Positions 1 to 10,039 of a stretch of DNA of 48,486 nt are shown piece by piece. The position numbers were made by a program, and so were the translations under genes. Within the stretch, counting starts at the first letter, position 1. Every line of letters starts with the position of its first letter. Under the pieces are notes generated by a model. It did no database searches. It was not told the DNA's origin and saw only the letters and a program-made list of their open reading frames with translations. Source of the DNA: Betaproteobacteria bacterium (GTDB lineage: Bacteria > Pseudomonadota > Gammaproteobacteria > Burkholderiales > SG8-39); the NCBI GenBank assembly GCA_947482825.1, contig CANKMT010000039.1:1-48486 (forward strand), in the 5' to 3' direction.

Positions 1-632
1 AGCTTGCACATGTCCTCGAGGAAATCCGGCGGGAGATCGTCATTGTTGGCCTTGGCGCCCCGGGCCCACTCGCAGGCCTTGGAGTACTCCTTTTTCTTGA
101 AATGGATCCTTGCGATATGCAACCGCGCGTCGCGCGCCGTCATCGAAACGGCTAGAGCCTTGTGCAGTTGCCCCAGCGCCTCGTCCAGGCGATCCACGAT
201 CCAGAGGAAGCGCCCGTAGGAGACAAAAGCGCTCGCGCTGACCCCGGGCTTGGCGATGGCCGTCTTGAAATACTTCTCGGCCTCGTCGGCGTTCTTGTCG
301 CGCACGGTCGAGATGAGCGCAAAACCGTGAAAAGCGTCGCCGTTCTCGGGGTCGAGCAGCCACGCCTGGTTGAACTTGCGGATGGCGTTCTTGTAGTCGG
401 TCTTCCCGTAGGCCGCCCACGCCTCGGTGATGACCTCCTTCGCCACCGCCTGGCGGGTCTTGCCGGCCTTCTCGATCGAGGCGATGAACGCTTCGTCCCG
501 CTGCGTGAGCTTGCGCGGCTTGCCGGCCGATCCGTACATGGGGATCTCGCTCGGGGGCAGCTGCGCCTGCGCCTGCGTGGTGAACAGGAAAAGCAGCAGT
601 ACGCCGGAAAAATTGCGGAAGAAGAATCGCAT
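1..632 (-). CDS. TPR-repeat exported protein, 3' end outside window
   Basis: The reading frame opens at an ATG at 632 and stays open to base 1, so about 210 residues are visible and the C-terminus is lost. The N-terminus (MRFFFRNFSGVLLLFLFTTQAQA) is a clear signal peptide, predicting a periplasmic or outer-membrane-anchored protein. From about residue 65 the sequence shows tetratricopeptide-like helices: an A-Y-G-x-x-D-Y-x-x-A-I-x-x-F-x-x-A stretch, then similar units spaced about 34 residues apart. TPR proteins act as protein-binding scaffolds; the partner cannot be read from the sequence. The neighbouring HAD gene is on the same strand 44 bases upstream. Exact function unknown. Confidence 0.7.
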   Translation of the reverse strand, partial: MRFFFRNFSGVLLLFLFTTQAQAQLPPSEIPMYGSAGKPRKLTQRDEAFIASIEKAGKTRQAVAKEVITEAWAAYGKTDYKNAIRKFNQAWLLDPENGDAFHGFALISTVRDKNADEAEKYFKTAIAKPGVSASAFVSYGRFLWIVDRLDEALGQLHKALAVSMTARDARLHIARIHFKKKEYSKACEWARGAKANNDDLPPDFLEDMCK

Positions 633-676
633 TGGTCCAGACCTCACTGGATTGCGGCCGTCTGGGTCGCAGCCGC

Positions 677-1294
677 TTATTCGTCTTTAAGCAGTCCCTG
701 AGACCGAAGTATAGGCGCGATTTGGCCGAAGCCCTCGACCTGGAAGGCGTTCAAGCCCGCTTCACGCGCTGCCGCGACATTCGGCAGCAAGTCGTCGAAG
801 TACCAGACCTCACCCGCCGGAGCGCCCAGGCGATCAAGCGCGAATTCGAAAGCCCCGGGATCCGGTTTTACCAGCCCCATTTCGTGCGAGAGGAAGCACG
901 AATCGAACAGCGCATGCAATTGCGGAAAACGCGCCCAGTGGATAGCGTTGGTATTGCTCAAGCACGCCAGATGGTGCTCACCTTTGAGCCGGGCCAGGAG
1001 CGCCTCCGCACCCTCGTAAAGCCCCTTGGGCCAGGTTGTGAACTCGCTGATGAAGGCCGCAGGCTCCAGGCCGATTTCCCATTCGCGCACGAACTCCGAG
1101 GCGAAGTCCTCGCCCGATATCCGGCCGCTTTCGAACTGCTTCACGACGTGCGAATCGAGCCACTTGCGCCACATTTCATGCCGCGCGAGCGGTCGCGGAA
1201 GCATGGCCGCCAGCGCCTCAGGACCGCCGTTCTCGACGAGCACGCCGCCGAGGTCGAACAGAAGAACCTTTTTTGAACGATTTTCGGGCCCCAT
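677..1294 (-). CDS. HAD-family hydrolase (YihX-like)
   Basis: A 205-residue haloacid-dehalogenase-superfamily hydrolase, probably a cytosolic phosphatase for a small phosphorylated metabolite. Motif I is [13 protein letters not shown] near residue 12, with the nucleophile Asp. The second motif I Asp is replaced by Gly, as in the YihX and epoxide-hydrolase N-domain subgroup. Motif II is CLSNTNA, the motif III Lys lies in [12 protein letters not shown], and motif IV is YFDDLLPNV. The ATG at 1294 was chosen because the open frame continues upstream only through prfB antisense and the family begins just before motif I. It is divergent from prfB, with 67 bases between the starts. Substrate unknown. 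Confidence 0.8.
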   Translation of the reverse strand: MGPENRSKKVLLFDLGGVLVENGGPEALAAMLPRPLARHEMWRKWLDSHVVKQFESGRISGEDFASEFVREWEIGLEPAAFISEFTTWPKGLYEGAEALLARLKGEHHLACLSNTNAIHWARFPQLHALFDSCFLSHEMGLVKPDPGAFEFALDRLGAPAGEVWYFDDLLPNVAAAREAGLNAFQVEGFGQIAPILRSQGLLKDE

Positions 1295-1361
1295 GTGCCA
1301 AGGATACGCCCAGTTGCCGACGGTATAATGCGCCCCCTGCCCGAAGCAAAAGTCCCGCCCC

Positions 1362-2466
1362 ATGGAAGCCGAACGCCTCAACCAGCTCGCCTCATTGCTC
1401 TCCGACCTCGAAGCACGTTCGGCCGAGCTTCGGAGGTATCTTTGACTTCGACGCAAAGCACCAGCGCCGCGAAGAGGTAGCGCGCCAGCTCGAAGACCCC
1501 ACGGTCTGGAGCGACCAGAAGCGCGCACAGGACCTGGGCCGGGAAAAGAAATCGCTCGATGAAATCGTCGGCGGCCTCGAGGCCATCTCTTCGGGCCTGG
1601 CCGATTCGCGCGAACTGTTCGGCCTCTCACGGGAAGAGAACGACGACGCGACCCTCGTCAGCGTCGAAACCGACGTGAAAGCTATCGAAAAGCAGGTCGC
1701 GCGGCTGGAGTTCCAGCGCATGTTCAACAATCCTCTGGACCCGGCAAACTGCTTTGTGGACATCCAGGCGGGCTCGGGCGGAACCGAGGCGCAGGACTGG
1801 GCCTCGATGCTCGAGCGCATGTACCTGCGCTTCTGCGAAAAGCGCAAATTCGGCATCGAGATCCTCGAGCAGTCCGACGGCGAGGTCGCCGGCATCAAGG
1901 GCGCCACCCTCAAGGTCACCGGCGACTACGCCTACGGGACGCTGCGCACCGAGAGCGGCATCCACCGGCTGGTGAGGAAATCTCCTTTCGACTCGAACGC
2001 GCGGCGCCACACCTCGTTTGCGAGCGTGTTCATTTATCCCGAGGTCGACGATTCGATCGAGGTCGAGATCAACCCGGCGGACCTGCGCATCGACACCTAC
2101 CGCGCCTCTGGCGCCGGCGGCCAGCACATCAACAAGACCGATTCGGCGGTGCGCATCACCCACCTGCCGACCAACATCGTCGTGCAGTGCCAGAACGACC
2201 GCTCGCAGCACAGGAACCGCGCCGAGGCGATGGCAATGCTCAAGTCGCGGCTTTATGAGCTTGAACTACGCAAGCGCCAGGCCGAGCAGGACAAGCTCGA
2301 GGACTCCAAAACCGACATCGGCTGGGGACACCAGATCCGCTCGTATGTGCTCGACCAGTCGCGCATCAAGGATTTGCGCACCGGCGTGGAAATAGGCAAC
2401 ACCCAAGGCGTGCTCGACGGCGACCTGGACGAGTTCATCACCGCGAGCCTGAAGCAGGGAGTCTGA
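1362..2466 (+). CDS. prfB: Peptide chain release factor 2, programmed +1 frameshift
   Basis: RF2 recognises UGA and UAA stops and triggers peptide release on the ribosome. The gene starts at the ATG at 1362 ([20 protein letters not shown]), reaches an in-frame TGA at 1443-1445 after 27 codons, and continues in the +1 frame from GAC at 1444. The slip site CTT TGA C is preceded by the internal Shine-Dalgarno-like AGG, the conserved autoregulatory frameshift of bacterial prfB. The full product is about 367 residues, as usual. The GGQ catalytic loop ([13 protein letters not shown]) and the SPF stop-recognition motif ([15 protein letters not shown]) are intact. lysS begins 3 bases after the stop, so the two are likely co-transcribed. 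Confidence 0.97.
1434..1446 (+). promoter_or_regulatory. Programmed +1 frameshift site in prfB
   Basis: The site reads AGGTATCTTTGAC: an SD-like AGG, then TAT, then the slippery CTT followed by the in-frame stop TGA and C. In the known mechanism, low RF2 slows termination at this UGA and the peptidyl-tRNA(Leu) slips from CUU to UUU, restoring the long frame. The downstream +1 frame carries all RF2 motifs, which confirms that the shift is needed for a full protein. Confidence 0.95.
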
Positions 2467-2468
2467 AA

Positions 2469-3983
<1,515 letters not shown>

Positions 3984-4052
3984 CCAACCCTTTTTACAAC
4001 TGGTAACACTGCCGGCACGCCAAATGGGCGGGTTGCGGAGTACGCTATCAGC

Positions 4053-4082
4053 ATGAGTAAAGTTTCCGGGAGAGTTTCATGA
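4053..4082 (+). other. Possible 9-codon leader ORF
   Basis: ATG at 4053 opens a 9-codon frame (MSKVSGRVS) whose TGA overlaps the ATG of the next gene as ATGA at 4079-4082. The sequence GGGAGAG inside it serves as the likely ribosome site of the downstream gene. It could couple translation, or be chance; there is no conservation evidence. Confidence 0.25.
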
Positions 4083-4867
4083 AAGTCCGACTTCTGGCCC
4101 TCGCCGCAATATTGGCGACGGGTTCCGCATTGGCGCAGGCTCCGAATACCGACGCGCCGCAGGTCATAAATCCATACACGCAGCCTGCAGGAGCGCGGTC
4201 CTACACGCCACCGCCGGCGCAGGGCTCCAGCCCTCAGCAGCCGGTCTACCAGCAGCAATCGGCGCCCGGCTACCCGCAACAGCAGGCTTATCCGCAACAG
4301 CCAACTCAGGCGCCGCAGGCCTATCCGCAGCAGCAGCAGGCCTATCCGCAGCAGCAGCAGGCCTATCCGCAGCAGCAATCCGGTTACCCACAGCAGCAGC
4401 CGCAAGGCTATCCACAGCAGTCCGGCTACCCGCAGCAGGCACCGCAAGCCTATCCGCAGCAACCGGGCTATCCGCAGCAACAGCCCCAAGGCCAATACCC
4501 GGCGCAAGCCGCCAATCAACAGCCCATCTGCCGTGACTGCGGCATCGTCGAATCGATGCGCGAAGTCGAGAAGAAGGGCGACGCGAGCGGCGTAGGCGCG
4601 GTCGCAGGCGGTATCGGCGGCCTGATCCTCGGCCGCCAGGTCGGCAACGGCACCGGCCAGCGCATCGCCGGCGTGCTCGGCGCGGCCGGTGGCGCGTTCG
4701 CCGGTCACCAGATCGAGAAGAACATGAAGACCACGAAGTCGTATGAGGTCTATGTCCGCATGGAAGACGGCAGCTATCGCACGGTCCCAATGGCCACACA
4801 ACCGGCATTCCGCACCGGTGAGCGAGTGCGCCTCGTCAACGGGCAGTTGCAGGCCGACTTCCGGTAG
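4079..4867 (+). CDS. Pro/Gln-repeat glycine-zipper envelope protein
   Basis: A 262-residue exported protein. Residues 1-20 form a signal peptide ending in ALAQA. Residues of about 35-145 are a low-complexity region with ten YPQQ units, of which three are encoded by a 21-bp tandem repeat. The C-terminal part holds a glycine-zipper 2TM segment ([15 protein letters not shown], then [18 protein letters not shown]) like that of the 17-kDa surface antigen and SlyB family, followed by a short beta-rich domain. Known relatives sit at the outer membrane and affect envelope integrity. A CRDCG motif precedes the zipper. No lipobox was seen, so anchoring would be through the zipper. The LysR gene starts 5 bases downstream. 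Confidence 0.8.
   Translation: MKVRLLALAAILATGSALAQAPNTDAPQVINPYTQPAGARSYTPPPAQGSSPQQPVYQQQSAPGYPQQQAYPQQPTQAPQAYPQQQQAYPQQQQAYPQQQSGYPQQQPQGYPQQSGYPQQAPQAYPQQPGYPQQQPQGQYPAQAANQQPICRDCGIVESMREVEKKGDASGVGAVAGGIGGLILGRQVGNGTGQRIAGVLGAAGGAFAGHQIEKNMKTTKSYEVYVRMEDGSYRTVPMATQPAFRTGERVRLVNGQLQADFR
4316..4378 (+). repeat. Three tandem 21-bp repeats
   Basis: Three consecutive copies of a 21-base unit (beginning CAGGCCTATCCGCAG) lie at 4316-4336, 4337-4357 and 4358-4378. The last copy differs only at its final base. Each encodes QAYPQQQ within the Pro/Gln-rich part of the envelope protein. In-frame tandem units of this kind can change copy number by slippage without breaking the frame. Confidence 0.9.
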
Positions 4868-4872
4868 CAGGC

Positions 4873-5841
4873 GTGGAGCTTTACTGGCTGCAGGATTTTC
4901 TTGCGCTGGTCCGCACCGGCAATTTCTCGAAGGCGGCGATGGAACGCCATGTCACGCAGTCCGCGTTCAGCCGCCGCATCCAGGCGCTCGAGGACTGGGT
5001 CGGCGCAGCGCTTTTCGACCGGAGCGGCCACCCGGTCGAACTCACGAACGCTGGCCAGCAACTGCTGCCGATCGCCGTGGGCAGTGTCGAGCCGCTGCTG
5101 GATTTTCGTGCGTCGATTCGCTCGAACGCTTCGGATTCGGCGCCCACGGTGTCTTTCCTGATGCCCACGCCCTGCTCGGCCGGGATCTTTCCGGCGCTGC
5201 TTGCGCGCCTCAATCGCGAGATCGGCCCGATCGTCGGGCGCGGCTCGGTGAAGCGGATCGACGAGGTGGCCGAGCGCTACGTGGCCGGCGAAGCGGATCT
5301 TGCGCTCTCCTACCGCCATCCTTCGCTGCCGCGGCCCGCAGGGTTCGATTCGCTCGATGCAATCGAGATCGGCGATGAGCCGATGATCCCGGTGTGCGCC
5401 CCGCAACGCCGCGGCATGCCGGGCTACCTGCTGCCGGTGATTCCCGGCTCGCCGCTGGTCTACCTGCCCTACGGCCGCTCCTCGTTCATCGGCCGCGCGG
5501 TGGATGACGAGGTGGCCGCGCGCGTGACCGAGGTGCGGCCGCAGAAACTGTTCGATGACCCGCTGATCTTCGTGCTCAAGGAACTCGCGCTGCAGGGCAT
5601 GGGCGTCGCGTGGCTTCCGCGCTCGACCATCGAGCGCAACCTCGGCGACGGGAGCCTGTGCCGCGTCGGTGGCGTGGACTGGGACATTCCCCTTACGGTC
5701 GAACTGCTGCGCCGGAAAAAGCGCCTGTCAGAGGCGGCTGAGTCGGTGTGGGCGCTGTTGTCTACGGGCGCCGCGCCGGAGCGGCCCGTGCTGCGGTCGA
5801 CCATCCCGGCCGCACATCGCCCGGCTCGAGGCCGCGCGTAA
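4873..5841 (+). CDS. LysR-family transcriptional regulator
   Basis: A 322-residue LysR-type regulator. The N-terminal winged helix-turn-helix is at residues 1-60 (LQDFLALVRTGNFSKAAM, then TQSAFSRRIQALE). A substrate-binding-like effector domain follows at about 90-295. The start is the GTG at 4873, 5 bases after the previous stop, because the family begins directly with MELYWLQDF. The effector is unknown. Its 3' end overlaps the convergent CobW-like gene by 80 bases, giving an Arg/Pro-rich tail (about the last 25 residues) that is not typical of the family. Confidence 0.9.
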   Translation: MELYWLQDFLALVRTGNFSKAAMERHVTQSAFSRRIQALEDWVGAALFDRSGHPVELTNAGQQLLPIAVGSVEPLLDFRASIRSNASDSAPTVSFLMPTPCSAGIFPALLARLNREIGPIVGRGSVKRIDEVAERYVAGEADLALSYRHPSLPRPAGFDSLDAIEIGDEPMIPVCAPQRRGMPGYLLPVIPGSPLVYLPYGRSSFIGRAVDDEVAARVTEVRPQKLFDDPLIFVLKELALQGMGVAWLPRSTIERNLGDGSLCRVGGVDWDIPLTVELLRRKKRLSEAAESVWALLSTGAAPERPVLRSTIPAAHRPARGRA

Positions 5842-6760
5842 TAAACACCACCCGGCTCGTCCCCGCGGGCAAAGAAAGGGTTTCCGGTGGTGCAACGAGG
5901 TGCTGGATCGCGTGCACCGCCACGGCGTGCGAATGCTCCTCGACGGCGATGATGCCTTTGACGCGCAGCAGGCGCGCGCCGTGAGTGTCCGCAAGGGCGT
6001 GCAGCCATTCGCCGATTGCGGCGAGCGGTTGCCGCTCGTCCCACTCGAGCACGAACGATTCGATCGATTCGTCATGCGCCGCGCGCAAAGCTTCGGCAGG
6101 AACCAGGCGCTCGCGCAAAGGCATCGTCGACTCGAACCAGGCCGGGACGGCCGCGCCCCGCGGCGCGCGGACGAGGTCGGCGTGGGGATTGATTGCGGCG
6201 AGCTTCGCTTCGAGCCGCGCAAGCGATTGCGGGTCGGACTGTTCGGACTTGGCAACGACCAATCGATCGGCAAGCAGCGCCTGCCTGAATGCGGTGGTCC
6301 CCGATTCGAGGGCCGCGGCGCCGAGCAGTGCATCGACGACCGTCACCACCGCCTCCAGCCGGTAGCGCCCCGCCAGCATCGGCGATTCGGCAAAAAGCTG
6401 CAGGATCGGGCCGGGCTCGGCCAGGCCGCTGGTCTCGATGACGACCCGCTCATAAGCGGGGATCGCGCCGTGCGCCACGCCCCGCTCCAACCGGATCAGC
6501 GCTTCGGCAAGATCCGCCCGCACCTGGCAGCAAACGCAGCCGCCCGGCAGCAGGACGACATCTTCACTCGACGACTCGATCAGCGCGTTGTCGATGCCCA
6601 CCGCGCCGAACTCGTTGACGACCACCGCCGCATTCCTGATCGCGCCTTGCTTGAGTGCCGCGTTCAGCAGCGTGGTCTTGCCCGCCCCCAGCGCCCCAGT
6701 GAGCACCACCACCGGAATCGGAAAAAGGGGCCAGGTTCGATTTTTCGCGGTGGATGCCAA
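5762..6760 (-). CDS. CobW/COG0523-family GTPase
   Basis: A protein of up to 332 residues of the G3E P-loop GTPase family, whose known members (CobW, YeiR, ZigA, nitrile hydratase activators) act as metal chaperones. The Walker A motif is TGALGAGKTTLL, the metal-binding motif is GGCVCC, and ETSGLAEPGP marks the switch region. The base-specificity motif appears as VVAKSEQSD, where NKxD is usual, so NK has become AK. A CobW C-terminal domain follows. The family normally begins near PVVVLTG. The upstream ATG at 6760 adds a segment encoded by one arm of an inverted repeat, so a GTG nearer the Walker A may be the true start. It lies last in a minus-strand run. Confidence 0.83.
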   Translation of the reverse strand: MASTAKNRTWPLFPIPVVVLTGALGAGKTTLLNAALKQGAIRNAAVVVNEFGAVGIDNALIESSSEDVVLLPGGCVCCQVRADLAEALIRLERGVAHGAIPAYERVVIETSGLAEPGPILQLFAESPMLAGRYRLEAVVTVVDALLGAAALESGTTAFRQALLADRLVVAKSEQSDPQSLARLEAKLAAINPHADLVRAPRGAAVPAWFESTMPLRERLVPAEALRAAHDESIESFVLEWDERQPLAAIGEWLHALADTHGARLLRVKGIIAVEEHSHAVAVHAIQHLVAPPETLSLPAGTSRVVFITRGLEPGDVRPGWSTAARAAPARRP

Positions 6761-6802
6761 TTCGATTAGACGTCAAAGAAAAATCGAGCCTGGCCCCTTT
6801 TT
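6722..6802. repeat. Long inverted repeat, REP-like
   Basis: The left arm at 6722-6745 (AAAAAGGGGCCAGG, then TTCGATTTTT) is the reverse complement of the right arm at 6779-6802 with a single mismatch. The arms are 24 bases and the spacer is 33 bases. The element straddles the gap between the PncC-like and CobW-like genes, covers the last bases of the former and encodes the first residues of the latter. It resembles dispersed extragenic palindromes of proteobacteria that are mobilised by RAYT-type transposases. It could also act as an mRNA hairpin or attenuator. Confidence 0.75.
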
Positions 6803-7289
6803 ACTGGAGGCGTTTGACGATGAGGTCGAGGGCGGCGCCGACGGCGGCGAGGCGCACGCCGTCGCGATCACCGGGGAAAACGTGGCGCTCGACGAGCGTG
6901 GTCGCGCCGGGCCGCGCTGCGGCGATGTAGCAGGTGCCGACGGGATTCTTCTCGTTGCCGCCGCCGGGGCCGGCGTATCCCGTGACGGCGACCGCCACGC
7001 CCGCGGTCGAGTTCTTGAGCGCGCCCTCGGCCAGCCCCTGGGTGACCTCGGCACTCACCGCCCCGTGCTTGCGCGAAATCTCCTCGGCCACGCCAAGCCC
7101 GGTCGCCTTGGCGGAGTCGTGATAGAGCACGAACCCGCGTTCGAAGATCTTCGACGCACCGGACACCGACGTGAGGCACCCGGAAACGAGGCCCGCGGTG
7201 CAGGTCTCGGCCGTGGCGATGCGCACGTCCTTCGCTTTCGCAGCGTCCAGCGCGCGCGCGGCCTTGTCGAGCAGGTCTTTGGGAAACAC
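6801..7289 (-). CDS. CinA C-terminal/PncC-type nicotinamide-nucleotide amidase
   Basis: A 162-residue stand-alone CinA C-terminal domain. PncC relatives deamidate nicotinamide mononucleotide to nicotinate mononucleotide in the pyridine nucleotide cycle. The conserved AESCTGG motif appears as AETCTAGLVSG near residue 27, and VAVTGYAGPGGG matches the VTGIAGPGGG motif. The start is a GTG at 7289, 8 bases after the amidohydrolase stop, with AGAGG upstream. Its presence downstream of a NadC-like enzyme suggests that the operon acts on pyridine-type nucleotides. The family also contains members of unproven activity, so the substrate is an inference. Confidence 0.85.
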   Translation of the reverse strand: MFPKDLLDKAARALDAAKAKDVRIATAETCTAGLVSGCLTSVSGASKIFERGFVLYHDSAKATGLGVAEEISRKHGAVSAEVTQGLAEGALKNSTAGVAVAVTGYAGPGGGNEKNPVGTCYIAAARPGATTLVERHVFPGDRDGVRLAAVGAALDLIVKRLQ

Positions 7290-7297
7290 GTGAACCT

Positions 7298-8563
7298 CTA
7301 CAGAGTATTCGTGAAAGCGCGGCCGGCCTTCATGACCAGCTTGAGGCGCGCGCGTTCTTCGAGGATGCGAATATTCGCCAGCGGATCGCCCTCCACCACA
7401 AGCACGTCAGCATAGCGCCCCGCTTCGAGCACGCCAACGTCGTTTCGCCCGATGCATTCCGCCGCCTGCCCGGTGGCCGAAACCAGCGCCTGCATCGGCG
7501 TCATGCCGAGCCACTCGACCATGAAGCGCAATTCCACGAGGTTCTCGCCGACCAGCAGGCGGTGCGACTGGTCGGTGCCAAAAGCGACTCTGACACCCTT
7601 TTTCACGGCGTGCTTCCAGAGCGGGATCTGTTTCTGCATGCGCTCGAAGATCTCGTGCTCCTTGGATGCTTCGTTGGCGAGTTGCTGCTTGTCCCAGGCG
7701 GTGTTGGCCTTGCGGTGCTCCAAAGACAGCGGCACCAAGGCGAGCGTCGGCACCCACCAGGTGCCGGTCGAGATCATCTTGTCGGCGCACTGCTCGTCGA
7801 TGAACCAGCCGTGCTCGAGCGAATGGATGTTCGCCTCCAGCGCCGTTCGGATTCCGTCGACGCCTTCCGCGTGCACCGCGACCGTCTTGCGGCGCATCGC
7901 CGCCTCGGCCACTGCTACCTTGATCTCATCGAGCGTGAACTGCGGTTCATCCCAGGAATCGGTCACTGAAGTGATGCCGCCGGTGGCGCAGATTTTGATG
8001 AAGTCAGCGCCGGCCATGAGCACGTGGCGCACGAGGCGGCGCACCTCGTCCACGCCGTCGGCCACCGGGCTCGGCAGCCAGGCGCGCTTCTGCACCCGCA
8101 ACCCCGCCGGCACCCAGGCATCGCCATGCCCGCCGGTCTGGGAAATCATCGCGATCGAAATCAGGAGGCGCGGGCCGTCGATGTAGCCCTCGGCGATCGC
8201 CTCGCGAAATCCTGCATCGGCCCCGCCCATGTCGCGCGCGGTCGTGACACCGCAAGCCAGCGTTTCCTTCAGCACCGCGGTCGAGCGCAGCACGTTATAC
8301 GTCGGCGCATTGAGGAGGTGCTGGCGCATGTCGCGCGCCCGGTAGGTGCCGTGCACGTGGCAATCGATGATGCCCGGCAGGATCGTCCGGCCGCCCGCGT
8401 CGATCACCATCGCGCCCTTGGGGACGGGCGATCCCGCGCCAACGCCCGCGATCCGTTCGCCTTCGATCACCACGGTCGCGTTTTTCACCGGGTCGCGGCC
8501 GCTGCCGTCGATCAGGGTGCCGCCGACGATGGCGATGCGCTTGGATTCAATCGGCTCTGCCAC
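7298..8563 (-). CDS. Metal-dependent amidohydrolase, imidazolonepropionase-like
   Basis: A 421-residue amidohydrolase-superfamily enzyme that hydrolyses C-N bonds, often in cyclic amides or dipeptides. The metal ligands are visible: HVH in GIIDCHVHGTYRA (about residue 65), a Lys in FIKICATGG, His in VAVHAEG and SLEHGW, and Asp in VAFGTDQS. The start was placed at the GTG at 8563, which shares one base with the TAG of the aldehyde dehydrogenase (TAGTG), with GGAGGAG just before it. This overlap shows coupled translation. The substrate is unknown; in this operon a ring-opened or N-acyl intermediate is plausible. Confidence 0.85.
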   Translation of the reverse strand: MAEPIESKRIAIVGGTLIDGSGRDPVKNATVVIEGERIAGVGAGSPVPKGAMVIDAGGRTILPGIIDCHVHGTYRARDMRQHLLNAPTYNVLRSTAVLKETLACGVTTARDMGGADAGFREAIAEGYIDGPRLLISIAMISQTGGHGDAWVPAGLRVQKRAWLPSPVADGVDEVRRLVRHVLMAGADFIKICATGGITSVTDSWDEPQFTLDEIKVAVAEAAMRRKTVAVHAEGVDGIRTALEANIHSLEHGWFIDEQCADKMISTGTWWVPTLALVPLSLEHRKANTAWDKQQLANEASKEHEIFERMQKQIPLWKHAVKKGVRVAFGTDQSHRLLVGENLVELRFMVEWLGMTPMQALVSATGQAAECIGRNDVGVLEAGRYADVLVVEGDPLANIRILEERARLKLVMKAGRAFTNTL

Positions 8564-10032
8564 TACTCCTCCAGGTCCACGAATACGTTTTTCACTTCGG
8601 TGTACAACGACAGCGCATGCATGCCGAGCTCGCGCCCCAGCCCGGATTTCTTGTAGCCGCCGAACGGCGCAAAGTACCCATAGCGGCTCGCGCTGCCGTG
8701 CGAGTTTACGCTGACCATGCCGGTGCGAAGCGCGCGCGCCACGCGCATCCCGCGGCCGAGGTTGCGCGTCCAGACCGAGGCATTCAGGCCGTAGGGGCTG
8801 TCGTTGGCCAGTTGCACCGCCTCGGCTTCGGTATCGAACGGGATTACGACCACCACCGGCCCGAAGATTTCCTCCTGCGCGACGCGCATCGAGTTCTTCG
8901 CGCCGGACAGGATCGTCGGGGCGTAGTAAGCGCCGTTCACGAGGCCCACCGGCCGGCCGCCGCCGGTCACGATCGCGCAGCCTTCGGTCTTGGCCAATTT
9001 CACGTACCCGTCCACCGAAACCCACTGCGACTGCGAGACGAGCGGGCCGATCTCGGTCGCCGGATCCATCGGATCGCCGACCTTGGCGGCGCGCGCGGCC
9101 GCAGCGAACTGCGCCGTGAACTCCACGGCAGCGGCTCGCTCGACGAACACGCGGGTGCGCGCAGAGCAGCTTTGTCCCGCATTGCCGAAGCCTGCCTTCA
9201 CCGCCTGGCTTGCCGCCTTTGCGATATCCGCATCCGCAAACACGATGTTCGGGCTCTTGCCGCCGAGTTCCAGCGTGATCCGCTTGATGTCGTCGGCGCC
9301 GAGCTTGAGGAGCTTCGCCCCGGTCGTCGTCTCACCCGTGAAAGAGATCTTGTCGATGCCGCGATGCGTGGCGATCTGGTTGCCCAGCGCGGCCCCCGGT
9401 CCCGGCAGGATGTTCAGCACCCCCGCCGGCACGCCCGCTTCGAGCGCGATCTCGCCGAGCATCAGCGCGGTGAGCGGCGTATAGCTCGCCGGCTTGAGGA
9501 TCACCGTGCATCCCGCCGCGAGCGCGGGCGCCACCTTCCACGCCGCAGCGAGGAACGGAAAATTCCACGGCGTGATCGCAGCGACCACGCCGAGCGGTTC
9601 CCTCAACGTGAAGTCGAGCACGTTCGAGCCCATCGGGATCGTGTCGCCGAAGAACTTGTCCATCGCGCCGGCGTAATACTCGAATACGTTCGCAGCGCTT
9701 TCGACTTCATTCAACGAATTGGCGATCGTCTTGCCGCCGTTGCGGGTCTCGATCTCCGCGATCCAGGCCGCGTTCTTGCGAATGCCGTCGGCGATCGCGC
9801 GCAGGAACTTGCCGCGCGCGAACGGCTGCATGCCGGACCACGAACCCGCATCGAACGCGCGCCGCGCCGCCGCTACCGCGCGATCGACATCCGCGACGCC
9901 GGCCTTGGCCACATCGGCCAGCTTCGAGAAATCGGCCGGGTTCGCGGTAACGAAGGATTCGCCAGAGGCTGCGGGCGTGAATTTCCCGTCGACCAGCAGG
10001 TGGGTCTGCAGGAGGTGAGGTTGCAAACTCAT
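8563..10032 (-). CDS. NAD(P)-dependent aldehyde dehydrogenase
   Basis: A 489-residue aldehyde dehydrogenase of the classic length, oxidising an aldehyde to its acid. The general-base Glu lies in TLELGGKSPNIVFADAD, the catalytic Cys in GNAGQSCSARTRVFVE, and the cofactor loop is SFTGETTTGAKLL. The oxyanion Asn region is PWNFPFLAAAWK. The ATG at 10032 begins MSLQPHLLQTHLLVDGKF, where the family usually begins; the open frame upstream runs through the HAD gene. It sits 7 bases from the HAD stop and overlaps the amidohydrolase start, so it is mid-operon. Substrate unknown. Confidence 0.93.
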   Translation of the reverse strand: MSLQPHLLQTHLLVDGKFTPAASGESFVTANPADFSKLADVAKAGVADVDRAVAAARRAFDAGSWSGMQPFARGKFLRAIADGIRKNAAWIAEIETRNGGKTIANSLNEVESAANVFEYYAGAMDKFFGDTIPMGSNVLDFTLREPLGVVAAITPWNFPFLAAAWKVAPALAAGCTVILKPASYTPLTALMLGEIALEAGVPAGVLNILPGPGAALGNQIATHRGIDKISFTGETTTGAKLLKLGADDIKRITLELGGKSPNIVFADADIAKAASQAVKAGFGNAGQSCSARTRVFVERAAAVEFTAQFAAAARAAKVGDPMDPATEIGPLVSQSQWVSVDGYVKLAKTEGCAIVTGGGRPVGLVNGAYYAPTILSGAKNSMRVAQEEIFGPVVVVIPFDTEAEAVQLANDSPYGLNASVWTRNLGRGMRVARALRTGMVSVNSHGSASRYGYFAPFGGYKKSGLGRELGMHALSLYTEVKNVFVDLEE

Positions 10033-10039
10033 GCGCTTC

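Noticed and set aside
3984..4052. Intrinsic terminator after lysS
   Set aside because: CAACCC and GGGTTG are complementary but about 40 bases apart, and the run of T comes before rather than after a stem.
4316..4378. CRISPR array
   Set aside because: The 21-bp units are directly adjacent without spacers and encode YPQQ repeats in frame.
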